Positions 36,225 through 44,092 are shown, counted from the stretch's first letter. The stretch is DNA of 44,965 nucleotides from Aurantiacibacter xanthus (GCF_003584015.1 NZ_QXFM01000146.1:1-44965), one strand, 5' to 3'. Program-made: numbers and translations. The notes: generated by a model not told the origin, from the sequence alone.

Positions 36225-36248
36225 AGGGATTGTGCAGGCGAGCGCGTA
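36225..36248 (+). promoter_or_regulatory. Predicted ECF autoregulatory promoter of cnrYXH
   Basis: TTTAAGGGA with AGGG at 36225-36228 is followed after 16 bases by CGTA at 36245-36248. The cnrY-like ATG is 32 bases downstream. Autoregulation is normal for ECF sigma factors and supports assigning this motif to the sigma factor encoded at 37022. Confidence 0.75.
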
Positions 36249-36280
36249 TAGGACACGTGCAACCCACAGGAGTTTTTCGG

Positions 36281-36577
36281 ATGCGTGACAATCACTCTCT
36301 TGATGCGGTGCTCGGAACCCTTTCCGCCACCACCACCAGCGAGGTCCCCGCCGACTTCATGGATGGCGTTTGGCAGCGCGCCGGACAGCTTGGCGAAATC
36401 GCCGACCGACGCCGCAGGACGGCTCTGTTCGTCGGTCTGTTCGTCGTCGGGCTTGGAGCTGGCGCCGGAACGAGCGGTTGGCCCGGCGGCTATGGCACGT
36501 CTTCCGCGTCATTTGGCGAGAGTCTTATCCTCGGCGAACAGCTGTCCCCATCGGCGCTCCTCCATGTGGAGCAATAA
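36281..36577 (+). CDS. CnrY-like membrane anti-sigma factor
   Basis: A 98-aa protein with a cytosolic N-terminal part (about 45 residues, ending in RRRR), one membrane helix (TALFVGLFVVGLGAGAG) and a short periplasmic tail. Size, topology and gene order fit CnrY, the membrane anti-sigma factor that holds CnrH until released by CnrX. Sequence similarity in this family is low, so assignment rests mainly on context. ATG 36281 has CAGGAG at 36267-36272. The next gene starts 3 bases after its stop. Confidence 0.72.
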   Translation: MRDNHSLDAVLGTLSATTTSEVPADFMDGVWQRAGQLGEIADRRRRTALFVGLFVVGLGAGAGTSGWPGGYGTSSASFGESLILGEQLSPSALLHVEQ

Positions 36578-36580
36578 GGT

Positions 36581-37015
36581 TTGAAGACGACGCATATCGT
36601 TCTCGCGGTGCTTCTCGCAGCACTTGCAGGATGCCTCGGCGCGATTGCCGCGGATCGCTGGGCCAATCACGAGGCTGGCTCCGGCCTCCACGATTTCGTG
36701 CACGACGAGCTCACCCTGACGGCCGACCAGGAGCAGCGTCTCGATGCGCTCGAGGCCCGTTTCGCGGTCGAAAGGGCACGGCTCGAAGGATCGGCGCGCG
36801 CAGCCAATGCCCGGCTCGCCCAGGCGATGGAAAACGAGCACGAGTACGGTCCCGAGGTCTCGGCCGCGATCGACGAGGTGCATGCGCGCATGGGCGATCT
36901 GCAGAAGGCAACGGTGCGCCATGTCTTCGATATGCGTGAAATTCTCGAACCCGAGCAGCAACGCCAGTTCGACCGCAAGGTCTCCGACGCCCTGACCCGC
37001 GACCCACGCGACTGA
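36581..37015 (+). CDS. cnrX: CnrX-like periplasmic metal sensor
   Basis: A 144-aa membrane-anchored periplasmic sensor, near the 148 aa of CnrX. After an N-terminal anchor it is a four-helix protein. H37, H41, E58, H114 and M118 are spaced exactly like the nickel/cobalt ligands H42, H46, E63, H119 and M123 of CnrX (constant offset of five). Visible stretches are GLHDFVHDELTLTADQ and VRHVFDMREIL. The start is TTG 36581 with GGAG at 36568-36571. Metal binding would release the sigma factor through the CnrY-like protein. Most predicted targets are copper genes, which makes the true inducer uncertain. Confidence 0.88.
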   Translation: MKTTHIVLAVLLAALAGCLGAIAADRWANHEAGSGLHDFVHDELTLTADQEQRLDALEARFAVERARLEGSARAANARLAQAMENEHEYGPEVSAAIDEVHARMGDLQKATVRHVFDMREILEPEQQRQFDRKVSDALTRDPRD

Positions 37016-37021
37016 AGCGCC

Positions 37022-37582
37022 ATGTCGGGGGCGGGCGACAATCCGAATGAGGCCCTTGTCTCGCAGGTGAGGGCCGGTAACAAGCGGGCTTTCAGCAAGC
37101 TCGTCGAGCATGAAACCGGTCGGCTTCTCGCGCTCGCGACACGCATGCTTTCCTCTCCTTCTCAGGCGGAGGACGTTGTTCAGGACAGCCTCGCTTCGGT
37201 GTGGCTGACGCGCCATCGGCTCGATCCGGACAAGCCGATCGGACCCTATCTGACAACCGTCGTCCTCAACCGCTGCCGGGACCGTTTGCGCAGGCGCAAG
37301 GTCGCGGGCTTTTTCGGACTGTCGGGTGATGACGAACTCCATTCCATCGCCGACGATTTGCCGGGTCCTGAAGCGTTGGCCGTTTCCAGGGAAGAGCTCA
37401 ATCTCGTTCAGGCCGAGATCGCGCGAATGCCTGTAAGGCTGCGCGAAGCGCTTGTGCTCGTGACCATCGAGGGGCGTAGCCAGGCCGAGGCGGCCGATCT
37501 TCTCGGAACGACCGAAAAGGCGATCGAAACCCGCGTATACCGCGCGCGCAACAGACTAAAGGAGCGCTTCGAAAAACTTTGA
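37022..37582 (+). CDS. cnrH: ECF sigma factor, CnrH-like
   Basis: A 186-aa ECF sigma factor. Region 2 has AFSKLVEHETGRLLALATRML and the core-binding AEDVVQDSLASVW; region 4 has the HTH segment LREALVLVTIEGRSQAEAADLLG followed by ETRVYRARNRLKE. It lies 6 bases after the sensor gene. Its predicted promoter motif (AGGG-N16-CGTA) occurs five times in the window. The pcoA promoter overlaps its stop codon, so pcoAB may be transcribed both by read-through and from its own promoter. Confidence 0.92.
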   Translation: MSGAGDNPNEALVSQVRAGNKRAFSKLVEHETGRLLALATRMLSSPSQAEDVVQDSLASVWLTRHRLDPDKPIGPYLTTVVLNRCRDRLRRRKVAGFFGLSGDDELHSIADDLPGPEALAVSREELNLVQAEIARMPVRLREALVLVTIEGRSQAEAADLLGTTEKAIETRVYRARNRLKERFEKL

Positions 37583-37605
37583 GGGGTTGGATGGGCGCGC
37601 GCGTA
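37582..37605 (+). promoter_or_regulatory. Predicted ECF promoter of pcoAB
   Basis: TTTGAGGGG with AGGG at 37582-37585 and, after 16 bases, CGTA at 37602-37605. The -35 element overlaps the sigma-factor stop codon, and the pcoA ATG is 32 bases past the CGTA, the same distance as for cnrY. Confidence 0.72.
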
Positions 37606-37637
37606 AGTAACGGTGAACGCCACGTCAGGAGCCCTTT

Positions 37638-39446
37638 ATGATCGCCGTCAATCGACGCAAGTTTCTCGGAGCCGGAGCAGGAGGAATGGGTCTGCTCGGC
37701 CTTGCCGGGGCGATGCCTGCCTGGGCACGCGGCGCGGACATCCTCGCAGGTAACGCCCGCAAGGGGCTGGACGAGGTATCCGGCCCCAATATCGACCTCA
37801 CCGTTGCCCGATCGGCCTTCGCGACCGGCAACAGGCGCGGCGGAGCGATCGCCGTCAATGGCACTATCCCTGGTCCGCTGTTGCGATTGCAGGAAGGCAC
37901 GACCGTCCGGCTCAATGTCCATAACCAGCTCGAGGAAGATACCTCGATCCACTGGCACGGTCTGCTCGTGCCGTTTCAACTCGATGGAGTGCCCGGCGTG
38001 AGCTTCCCCGGTGTCAAACCGGGAGAGACCTTCACCGCCGAATTTCCGGTTCGCCAGTCGGGCACCTACTGGTGGCACTCGCATAGCGGCCTGCAGGAGC
38101 AGGCCGGGCATTACGGCGCGATCGTGGTCGACCCCGCCGGACCCGATCCGGTTCAGGCCGACCGCGAATATATCGTGGTGCTGAGCGAATTCAGCGAAAT
38201 GTCGCCTCACACGATTTTCGACAAGCTCAAGAAGGGCGAAGGCTACTTCAACTACAACCAGAACACCTGGACCGACGATTACCCACTTTCGGGCGAGGAT
38301 CGCCGGATGTGGGCGAAAATGCGCATGATGCCGACCGACATCCTCGATGTGTCGAGCGCGGCCTATACCTACCTTCTGAACGGCCATGGCCCGCTCGACA
38401 ATCTGGAATACCTCTTCCGCCCGGGCGAACGCGTGCGACTGCGCTTCATCAATGCCGGCGCCATGACCTTCTTCAATATTCGCATTCCCGGCCTGCCGAT
38501 GACCATCGTTCAGGCAGACGGGCAGAACGTCGAGCCGGTTGAGGTCGACGAGTTCCAGATCGGTGTGGCCGAGACCTATGACGTCGTCGTGACGCCGGGC
38601 GCGCAACAGGCCTACACGCTGGTCGCGGAGTCGATGGACCGCTCGGGCATGGGTATTGCCACACTCGCGAGCGCACCCGGCGCTCGCGCCGCCATTCCGC
38701 CGCTGCGCGATCCGCCGCTTCTGACCATGGCCGACATGGGCATGAGCGGCATGGACCACGGCTCGTCTGGCGATGCCGGCATGTCGGGCATGGACCACGG
38801 AAGTGGCGGCGACATGGCGGGGATGGATCATGGTTCGTCCGGCCAATCCGAGATGGCAGGCATGGCCGGCATGTCGGGGATGCAGATGCGCGACACGTCG
38901 CTTCTGCCGCCCGATGTGAAGGTCGGGCCCGGTCTCGACATGGTCTCGATGAACCCGGTCGACCGCATGGGCGATCCCGGCATCGGTCTCGCCGATGTGC
39001 CGCATCGTACGCTCGACTATCGCAAGCTCCGCGCTCTGACTCCACACCGCGAGGGCCGCACGCCGTCCCGGCGAATGGAAATTCATCTGACCGGCAATAT
39101 GGAGCGCTACATGTGGTCGTTCGACGGCAAGAAGTTCTCCGCCGTCTCAGACGAGCCGATCCGTTTCGCCTATAACGAGCGCGTGCGCGTGAAGCTCGTC
39201 AACGACACGATGATGGCGCACCCCATTCACTTGCACGGTCATTTCTTCGAGCTGGTCAATGGCGCGCCGGCCGATCGTCAACCGCTCAAGCACACGGTCA
39301 TCCTGCAGCCGGGTGGCAGCGCGCAGTTCGACCTGACGGCGGACGAGCCGGGCGACTGGGCCTTCCACTGTCACCTTCTCTACCACATGCATGCCGGGAT
39401 GTTTCAGATCGTCACGGTCGCCAATCCCGACGGGAGCGAAGCATGA
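37638..39446 (+). CDS. pcoA: PcoA/CopA-type multicopper oxidase
   Basis: A 602-aa periplasmic copper oxidase exported by Tat (NRRKFLGAGAGGMGLLGLAG then PAWA). Copper-ligand motifs are HWHGLLVPFQLDG, YWWHSHSG, HPIHLHGHFFELV and the C-terminal HCHLLYHMHAGMFQ. A Met/His-rich stretch of MDHG/MSGM repeats at about residues 360-420 likely loads copper. The length and Met-rich insert match the CopA/PcoA class, unlike the shorter CueO-like oxidase at 21774. CAGGAG precedes ATG 37638. Its stop overlaps the pcoB start (ATGA). Confidence 0.93.
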   Translation: MIAVNRRKFLGAGAGGMGLLGLAGAMPAWARGADILAGNARKGLDEVSGPNIDLTVARSAFATGNRRGGAIAVNGTIPGPLLRLQEGTTVRLNVHNQLEEDTSIHWHGLLVPFQLDGVPGVSFPGVKPGETFTAEFPVRQSGTYWWHSHSGLQEQAGHYGAIVVDPAGPDPVQADREYIVVLSEFSEMSPHTIFDKLKKGEGYFNYNQNTWTDDYPLSGEDRRMWAKMRMMPTDILDVSSAAYTYLLNGHGPLDNLEYLFRPGERVRLRFINAGAMTFFNIRIPGLPMTIVQADGQNVEPVEVDEFQIGVAETYDVVVTPGAQQAYTLVAESMDRSGMGIATLASAPGARAAIPPLRDPPLLTMADMGMSGMDHGSSGDAGMSGMDHGSGGDMAGMDHGSSGQSEMAGMAGMSGMQMRDTSLLPPDVKVGPGLDMVSMNPVDRMGDPGIGLADVPHRTLDYRKLRALTPHREGRTPSRRMEIHLTGNMERYMWSFDGKKFSAVSDEPIRFAYNERVRVKLVNDTMMAHPIHLHGHFFELVNGAPADRQPLKHTVILQPGGSAQFDLTADEPGDWAFHCHLLYHMHAGMFQIVTVANPDGSEA

Positions 39447-40756
39447 AAATTCGTATTGTCAGCCTGCTCGCATCGGTCGCAGCCGGCTCAGTTCTCGCCT
39501 CCCCCGCGGCGGCGCAGCATGCCGGTCATTCGCCGGCGGAGCCGCAGCAAAGCGCCGAGGCGCAGGCTGACGCGAAGACGAAGTGCGAGGAAGAAGCCGA
39601 GCGCCATCGCGCGATGGGGCATCCGGTTGCAGATGGAGCATGCGAACCGGCTGCTCAACCTGAAGCCGCCATGGACCACTCCGAGATGGATCACTCAACC
39701 ATGGATCATGGTTCGATGACCGCTCGGGATGGCCATTCTAGCATGACAATGCCTGTGGACGCTGCCCGTCCACAGGCATCGCCCGAAAGTCATGAGGGAA
39801 TGGATCACGGCTCGATGCCGCAGGGCAAGCCTGCCGAAGGCGCGATAGATCATTCGCAGATGAATCACGGCGAGATGGGACAGGCGGAAGCCAGTTCGTC
39901 GATGGACCATGGGCAGATGGATCACAGCCAGATGAACCATGGGGAGACGCCTTCGCAGGACATGCAGGGCATGGACCATTCGGCGATGCAGATGGGCGCG
40001 GACGATGATATCCCGCTGCTGCCGCCTCCTCCAGAAGCCGGGAGCGGCCCCGCGCGCGCGGCGGTCGCCATCTGGGGCGAGGAAGCCATGAACGAAGCGC
40101 GCCGCGAGCTTGTCCGCGAGACCGACGGAGGAATGCGCTTATGGTTTCAAGGCGATCGGCTCGAATACCGCGCCCGCGAGGGGAAGGATGGATATCTGTG
40201 GGACATCCAGGGATATTATGGCGGCGACATCGACAAATTCTGGTTCAAGTCAGAGGGGGAGGGCAGCTTCGGCGAACCCATAGAAGGCGCCGAGGTTCAG
40301 GCGCTCTGGAGCCGCGCCATTGCGCCCTTCTTCGATTTCCAGGCGGGTGTTCGCCAGGACCTCACCGGTCCGGAGCGCACGCACGCGGTTATCGGCATAC
40401 AGGGTCTCATGCCGTACCGTTTCGAGGTCGATGCTGCGGCCTTCGTGTCCACCAAGGGCGATGTGACCGCGCGGATCGAGGGCGAACTCGACCAGCGCAT
40501 CACGCAGCGGTTGATCCTCCAGCCCAGAGCCGAACTCGCGCTTTCTGCGCAGGACATTCCCGAGCTGGGCATCGGTGCCGGTCTTGATCGGATCGAGGCG
40601 GGCCTGCGTCTACGCTACGAGTTCGCGCGCGAATTCGCACCCTATGTCGGCGTTTCGCAGGAATGGCGCATCGGCGACAGCGCGGATTTTGCGCGGGCCG
40701 CCGGAGAGGATCCGAGCGTCACCAGTTATGTCGTCGGCGTGCGATTCTGGTTCTGA
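39443..40756 (+). CDS. pcoB: PcoB/CopB outer-membrane copper-resistance protein
   Basis: A 437-aa outer-membrane protein. A signal peptide (ending SPAAAQ) is followed by a His/Met-rich region to about residue 185 with repeats such as MDHSEMDHSTMDHGSM, then the CopB beta-barrel domain: IWGEEAMNEARRELVRE, MRLWFQGDRLEYR, DIQGYYGGDIDKFWFKSEGEG, and a C-terminal Phe (VGVRFWF). The N-terminal part probably sequesters copper in the periplasm. It is translationally coupled to pcoA. Confidence 0.92.
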   Translation: MKIRIVSLLASVAAGSVLASPAAAQHAGHSPAEPQQSAEAQADAKTKCEEEAERHRAMGHPVADGACEPAAQPEAAMDHSEMDHSTMDHGSMTARDGHSSMTMPVDAARPQASPESHEGMDHGSMPQGKPAEGAIDHSQMNHGEMGQAEASSSMDHGQMDHSQMNHGETPSQDMQGMDHSAMQMGADDDIPLLPPPPEAGSGPARAAVAIWGEEAMNEARRELVRETDGGMRLWFQGDRLEYRAREGKDGYLWDIQGYYGGDIDKFWFKSEGEGSFGEPIEGAEVQALWSRAIAPFFDFQAGVRQDLTGPERTHAVIGIQGLMPYRFEVDAAAFVSTKGDVTARIEGELDQRITQRLILQPRAELALSAQDIPELGIGAGLDRIEAGLRLRYEFAREFAPYVGVSQEWRIGDSADFARAAGEDPSVTSYVVGVRFWF

Positions 40757-40780
40757 AATCTCAAAAAGGATAGAACTTCT

Positions 40781-41299
40781 ATGACCAAGACTTTGACACG
40801 CATCGCGGCGACTGCGTTTGTTGCCACGCTGATACCGCTGCCAGCCTTCGCGCAGCAGATGGACCACTCTTCCCATGCGAACCATCAGATGCACGCGATG
40901 GACGCTTCGGCGGACGATGTCGCGGGCGCTGAAGAAACCCTCAAGGCCTATCGCACCGCTCTTGAAGCGCGCGACGCGCAGGCAATGCGCGCGCTCTTCG
41001 CCGAGGACTCGGCGATCTTCGAGAATGGCAAGGCGGAAGGAAGCTTTGCCAATTACATGGAGCACCATTTGGGCCCCGAGCTCGACGCGATTGTGAGCTT
41101 CACCTTTACCGACCCCACGCTGACCGTCACCCGGATGGGGCACATGGCCCATGCCTATGAGACGTATGGCTATCGCATCGAACTTAGCGATGGCCGGGTG
41201 ATCGAGCGCGACGGCGTGGCGACATCGGTGCTTGCTCACGATGCGGACGGGTGGAGAATCGTCCAGTACCATTCCTCGTCGCGCGCGCCGCGCAACTGA
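40781..41299 (+). CDS. Exported SnoaL/DUF4440-like protein
   Basis: A 172-aa exported protein: signal peptide (ending PAFAQ), a short Met/His-rich segment (MDHSSHANHQMHAMD), then an NTF2-like (SnoaL/DUF4440) domain with ETLKAYRTALEARDAQAMRALFAEDSAIFENG and a final strand WRIVQYHSSSR. It is 24 bases after pcoB (AAAGGA upstream). The fold often binds small ligands, but the active role in copper resistance is unknown. The Met/His-rich N-terminus suggests direct copper contact. Confidence 0.8.
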   Translation: MTKTLTRIAATAFVATLIPLPAFAQQMDHSSHANHQMHAMDASADDVAGAEETLKAYRTALEARDAQAMRALFAEDSAIFENGKAEGSFANYMEHHLGPELDAIVSFTFTDPTLTVTRMGHMAHAYETYGYRIELSDGRVIERDGVATSVLAHDADGWRIVQYHSSSRAPRN

Positions 41300-41326
41300 T
41301 TACGGCTTTCGAAGAGGTAGCACCGG

Positions 41327-42058
41327 TTGGCAACGCCGTCGCTGAAGCTGCGCCTGCATGTGCTCGGCAGCAAGATCCACAAATGGCTGGCGATTTTCGT
41401 CGGTGTCCAGGTTCTCTTGTGGATGGGAACCGGCGCCCTCATGTCGTTTCTCGACCTGGAAGAAGTTCGCTCCGAACATGTCGTTTCGCGTGAACAAGAG
41501 GCGCTGCCCGCCGATGCCCCGCTTCCGGCCTGGGGCGCAAACGACGGTACTCTTGCGGCGGTGTCGACGCGTTCGCTCGACGGCGATGCTGTGACCGAGA
41601 TCCGAAAGGTCGACGGTAGCGTGAGCCTCCACGATCCGGTGACAGGGCGCAAACTCCCCCCCATCTCGGCTGCGACGGCAAGATCCATCGCGTTGCGCGC
41701 ATGGACCGGACCGCGCACGACGATCGAAGGCGCGCGGCTCGTTCACGAACCGGTGGGGACCGAGTTTCGCGGCCCTTTTCCGGCCTGGCAGGTCGCCTAT
41801 GCTGACGAGGCTTCGACGCGCCTCTACATCGATGCCAGCAGCGGTACCCTCGGGGCGGCGCGTAGTGATACTTGGCGCCTGTTCGATTTCATCTGGGGCC
41901 TGCACATCATGGACTGGACCGAGCGCGATCGTATCAACAGTTGGTGGCTTCTGCTGTTCGGCATTGGCGGCACGATCATAGCCCTGTCGGGTTTCGTCCT
42001 GCTGGCGAACCGGATGCCGAGGCTGCGTCGTCGCGCAAAGAAGAGCAAGCTCGCCTGA
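41327..42058 (+). CDS. PepSY-domain membrane protein
   Basis: A 243-aa protein with two membrane helices, one near each end (IHKWLAIFVGVQVLLWMGTGALMSFL and WWLLLFGIGGTIIALSGFVLLA), enclosing a periplasmic region with PepSY-like features (HDPVTGRKLPPIS, AWQVAYADEASTRLYIDASSGTL). It ends in a basic tail. The start is TTG 41327 with GAAGAGG upstream. PepSY-TM proteins occur beside metal-uptake or reductase genes; here it closes the pcoAB operon. Function unknown. Confidence 0.78.
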   Translation: MATPSLKLRLHVLGSKIHKWLAIFVGVQVLLWMGTGALMSFLDLEEVRSEHVVSREQEALPADAPLPAWGANDGTLAAVSTRSLDGDAVTEIRKVDGSVSLHDPVTGRKLPPISAATARSIALRAWTGPRTTIEGARLVHEPVGTEFRGPFPAWQVAYADEASTRLYIDASSGTLGAARSDTWRLFDFIWGLHIMDWTERDRINSWWLLLFGIGGTIIALSGFVLLANRMPRLRRRAKKSKLA

Positions 42059-42080
42059 GCCCATGGGGCTAATGTGCGTG

Positions 42081-42105
42081 GGCGAACGCCTTACCCTCGT
42101 TCGCC
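42081..42105 (+). terminator. Stem-loop after the pco operon
   Basis: A perfect 8-bp stem GGCGAACG (42081-42088) and CGTTCGCC (42098-42105) with a 9-base loop, 22 bases after the PepSY gene stop. No T-run follows, so it may be a weak or Rho-assisted terminator. Confidence 0.45.
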
Positions 42106-42215
42106 AGGCCGAACGCGGCCAGGAGCCGAATGCGTTCGACGATCGCGATGGTGCCGCCATCAGACGTGATACGGCGGACGCACATCTGTCGCGCTAATAC
42201 CATCAAATTAATGCG

Positions 42216-42239
42216 AGGGGCACGCGGCTGCCGTGCGTA
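42216..42239 (+). promoter_or_regulatory. Predicted ECF promoter of the DUF2231 operon
   Basis: GAGGGG with AGGG at 42216-42219 and, after 16 bases, CGTA at 42236-42239. The upstream TTT of the other four sites is replaced by TGC, so this is the weakest member. The DUF2231 ATG is 50 bases beyond the CGTA. Confidence 0.58.
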
Positions 42240-42289
42240 TCAGGCACATAGGTCGCACTTTAACTGCAGGGTCGGGAGACATACGAGAC

Positions 42290-42961
42290 ATGAAAGCCCC
42301 CTCATTTCTGGCGCTGCTCGCCGCAAGCCTGCTCTTCGTCGGACCCGTTCAGGCTCATGGCGACGAAAAACATGGCGAAGAGGCGAGCGCCGCGCCTGCT
42401 GCCACCAATGGCGATGCGCATGACGAGGCGGCCATGGCGCAGATGGGCGAGACTGCGGATGCTGGCGAGTCCTCCGGCGCGCACGATGAAGCGGGCGCAG
42501 CCCATGACGAGGCCGGTGGCCATGCGGATGAGGGCGAAACCGGCGTCATGGCCGTACTGAAGAAGTTGCATCCGGCAACGATCCATTTCCCGATCGCCTT
42601 GTTTCTCATGGCTGCGGCCACCGAATTGTTCGTGATGCGCCGGAAAGGAGCGGGCCTGGAAAGTGCGGTGCGCGTACTCGTCTACGGCGGAGCGGCCGGT
42701 GCGGTGATAGCTGCACTATTCGGATGGTTTCACACCGGGCTGTGGTTCGGCGGCGATACCGTCATGCAGGTGCATCGATGGAACGGTTTGCTGATCGCGG
42801 TTCTCGGTATTGCGATGGCATACCTCGCGAGCAGGCCGAGCCAGAGCCGCGCATGGTTGCGTACGGCTATCTTCTCGATGGCGGCACTTATTCTGGTGCA
42901 GGGCTTCCTTGGCGGCGAGCTCGCGCATGGGCCAAACCATCTTGGAATTTCCTGGCTCTGA
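42290..42961 (+). CDS. DUF2231-type membrane protein with His/Asp-rich N-terminus
   Basis: A 223-aa protein starting at ATG 42290 (GGGAG at 42274-42278). A signal peptide (ending VQAHG) leads into an about 70-residue periplasmic stretch rich in His, Asp, Glu and Ala with AHDEAG repeats. Four helices follow, with LHPATIHFPIALFLMAAATELF typical of DUF2231 and two further His (FHTGLWFGG, VHRWNG). DUF2231 proteins are often next to copper or haem genes; function unknown. It is the first gene behind the fifth predicted ECF promoter. Confidence 0.8.
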   Translation: MKAPSFLALLAASLLFVGPVQAHGDEKHGEEASAAPAATNGDAHDEAAMAQMGETADAGESSGAHDEAGAAHDEAGGHADEGETGVMAVLKKLHPATIHFPIALFLMAAATELFVMRRKGAGLESAVRVLVYGGAAGAVIAALFGWFHTGLWFGGDTVMQVHRWNGLLIAVLGIAMAYLASRPSQSRAWLRTAIFSMAALILVQGFLGGELAHGPNHLGISWL

Positions 42962-42975
42962 AGGAGTTGAACAGC

Positions 42976-43383
42976 ATGCGTACTTCCAGATTAAAAGCGG
43001 CGTTCGGGATTCTCGCGATCGTGCCACTAGTGTCCGCTCTTGCTGCTTGCGACGAAGCGCAGGAGAGCACACCGACCTCAGAGGTGTCGCCGATGGGCGA
43101 AGCGACGGTGATGCCCGGCACGGCACCCGAGGGTGGTCTTGCAGACCCGGCAACCTCTTCCTCCGAAAGTGAGTCAGTGGCTGCGCGGCAGGACGCTCTT
43201 TCGAAAGGCGATGCTGCCGCGCCTGCGTCTCGGCGAGCCGCCTCACCGGCACCACGCGTAATTGCCACATCCGCCGCGCCGGCACCGCGCGCGCAACCCG
43301 AGAGCGAGGCGACCCCGCCCGCCGATCCCCATGCCGGCCATGACATGTCCTCGATGGCCGATCACGACATGGAAGGCATGTAA
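42976..43383 (+). CDS. Putative lipoprotein with C-terminal His/Met tail
   Basis: A 135-aa putative lipoprotein: signal sequence and lipobox (LVSALAAC), a long disordered Ser/Ala/Pro-rich middle, and a C-terminal tail HAGHDMSSMADHDMEGM resembling the copper-binding repeats of PcoA and PcoB. AAGGAG precedes ATG 42976, 15 bases after the DUF2231 stop. It is probably a periplasmic copper-binding tether. No globular domain is visible. Confidence 0.72.
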   Translation: MRTSRLKAAFGILAIVPLVSALAACDEAQESTPTSEVSPMGEATVMPGTAPEGGLADPATSSSESESVAARQDALSKGDAAAPASRRAASPAPRVIATSAAPAPRAQPESEATPPADPHAGHDMSSMADHDMEGM

Positions 43384-43521
43384 TCCGGCGCATGGCCCAT
43401 CAGTCAGGATAGTCAGGAGAAATCGTCTGCAAGCAATCGCGACGGAATCCGGATATCAGAAAAGGACGGCCCCGCCTCCCCCCGAAGCCCTGCGGGTCGC
43501 AGGTGCCCATGGGGCCGTTCT

Positions 43522-43560
43522 GGAACCCCGCGTGAAGACCAACCCAACGCGCGGGGTTCC
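43522..43560 (+). terminator. Strong terminator hairpin closing the metal cargo
   Basis: A perfect 11-bp stem GGAACCCCGCG (43522-43532) and CGCGGGGTTCC (43550-43560) with a 17-base loop, followed by a T-rich run (GTCTCTTCGTCTTCGTTG). It lies in the 284-base gap after the lipoprotein gene. I see no other gene in that gap. Confidence 0.75.
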
Positions 43561-43667
43561 GTCTCTTCGTCTTCGTTGTCATCGTTCCAGGCGCTTCCCG
43601 GCATGGCTTCGTGCTATGCAAGCATTGCGCTGCCAATCGCCTGGTGGGACGTGGAAAGGAACTGCCA

Positions 43668-44021
43668 ATGACCGAGACAAGAAAGGCCGGTGCGCTGTCG
43701 CGCTGGGAAGACGAAGGCGGCGCGCTCCCTTGCGGGCCGCAGGAAGCCCTCGCGGCCGATTGCGAGAAATGGGACATCCCTCCGCTCACTGATGCCGAAA
43801 TCATCCAGCTACGCATAAGGGTGATCGCGCTGGAAAACATGGTGCTAGGATTATTGTCCACGGCAAGCGATCATCAGCTCACTGCGATCGAACAACTGGC
43901 CGAGTTCATCTCCCCACGCGCCGACGCGACGCAGCATCCGCTAACCTTGCACGCTGCCACACAAATGGAGCACTTTGTCGAGCGCGCTCGACGGTTTCGC
44001 GAGGAACCTTCAGCCGATTGA
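43668..44021 (+). CDS. Hypothetical protein, 117 aa
   Basis: ATG 43668 is preceded by GGAAAGGA. The protein is soluble, with a mid-region helix that may form a coiled coil (DAEIIQLRIRVIALENMVLGLL). No family is recognised. It follows the terminator that closes the metal cargo and precedes the SSB region, so it probably belongs to the plasmid/ICE backbone. The longer upstream frame from 43611 lacks a ribosome site. Confidence 0.62.
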   Translation: MTETRKAGALSRWEDEGGALPCGPQEALAADCEKWDIPPLTDAEIIQLRIRVIALENMVLGLLSTASDHQLTAIEQLAEFISPRADATQHPLTLHAATQMEHFVERARRFREEPSAD

Positions 44022-44092
44022 CCGACGTATGACCGGCCCTCGAACCCTGGCTCTCCTGCCTACGGCTGGATCGCTGACCTGAAGAGACTGCG

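Noticed and set aside
38718-38890. Short tandem repeats resembling a CRISPR-like array
   Set aside because: The repeats are in-frame codons for MDHG/MSGM motifs inside PcoA, of uneven length and without unique spacers.
37398-39086. Antisense ORF (562 codons) opposite cnrH and pcoA
   Set aside because: It is the mirror frame of the His/Met-rich oxidase gene, with no ribosome site and no domain.
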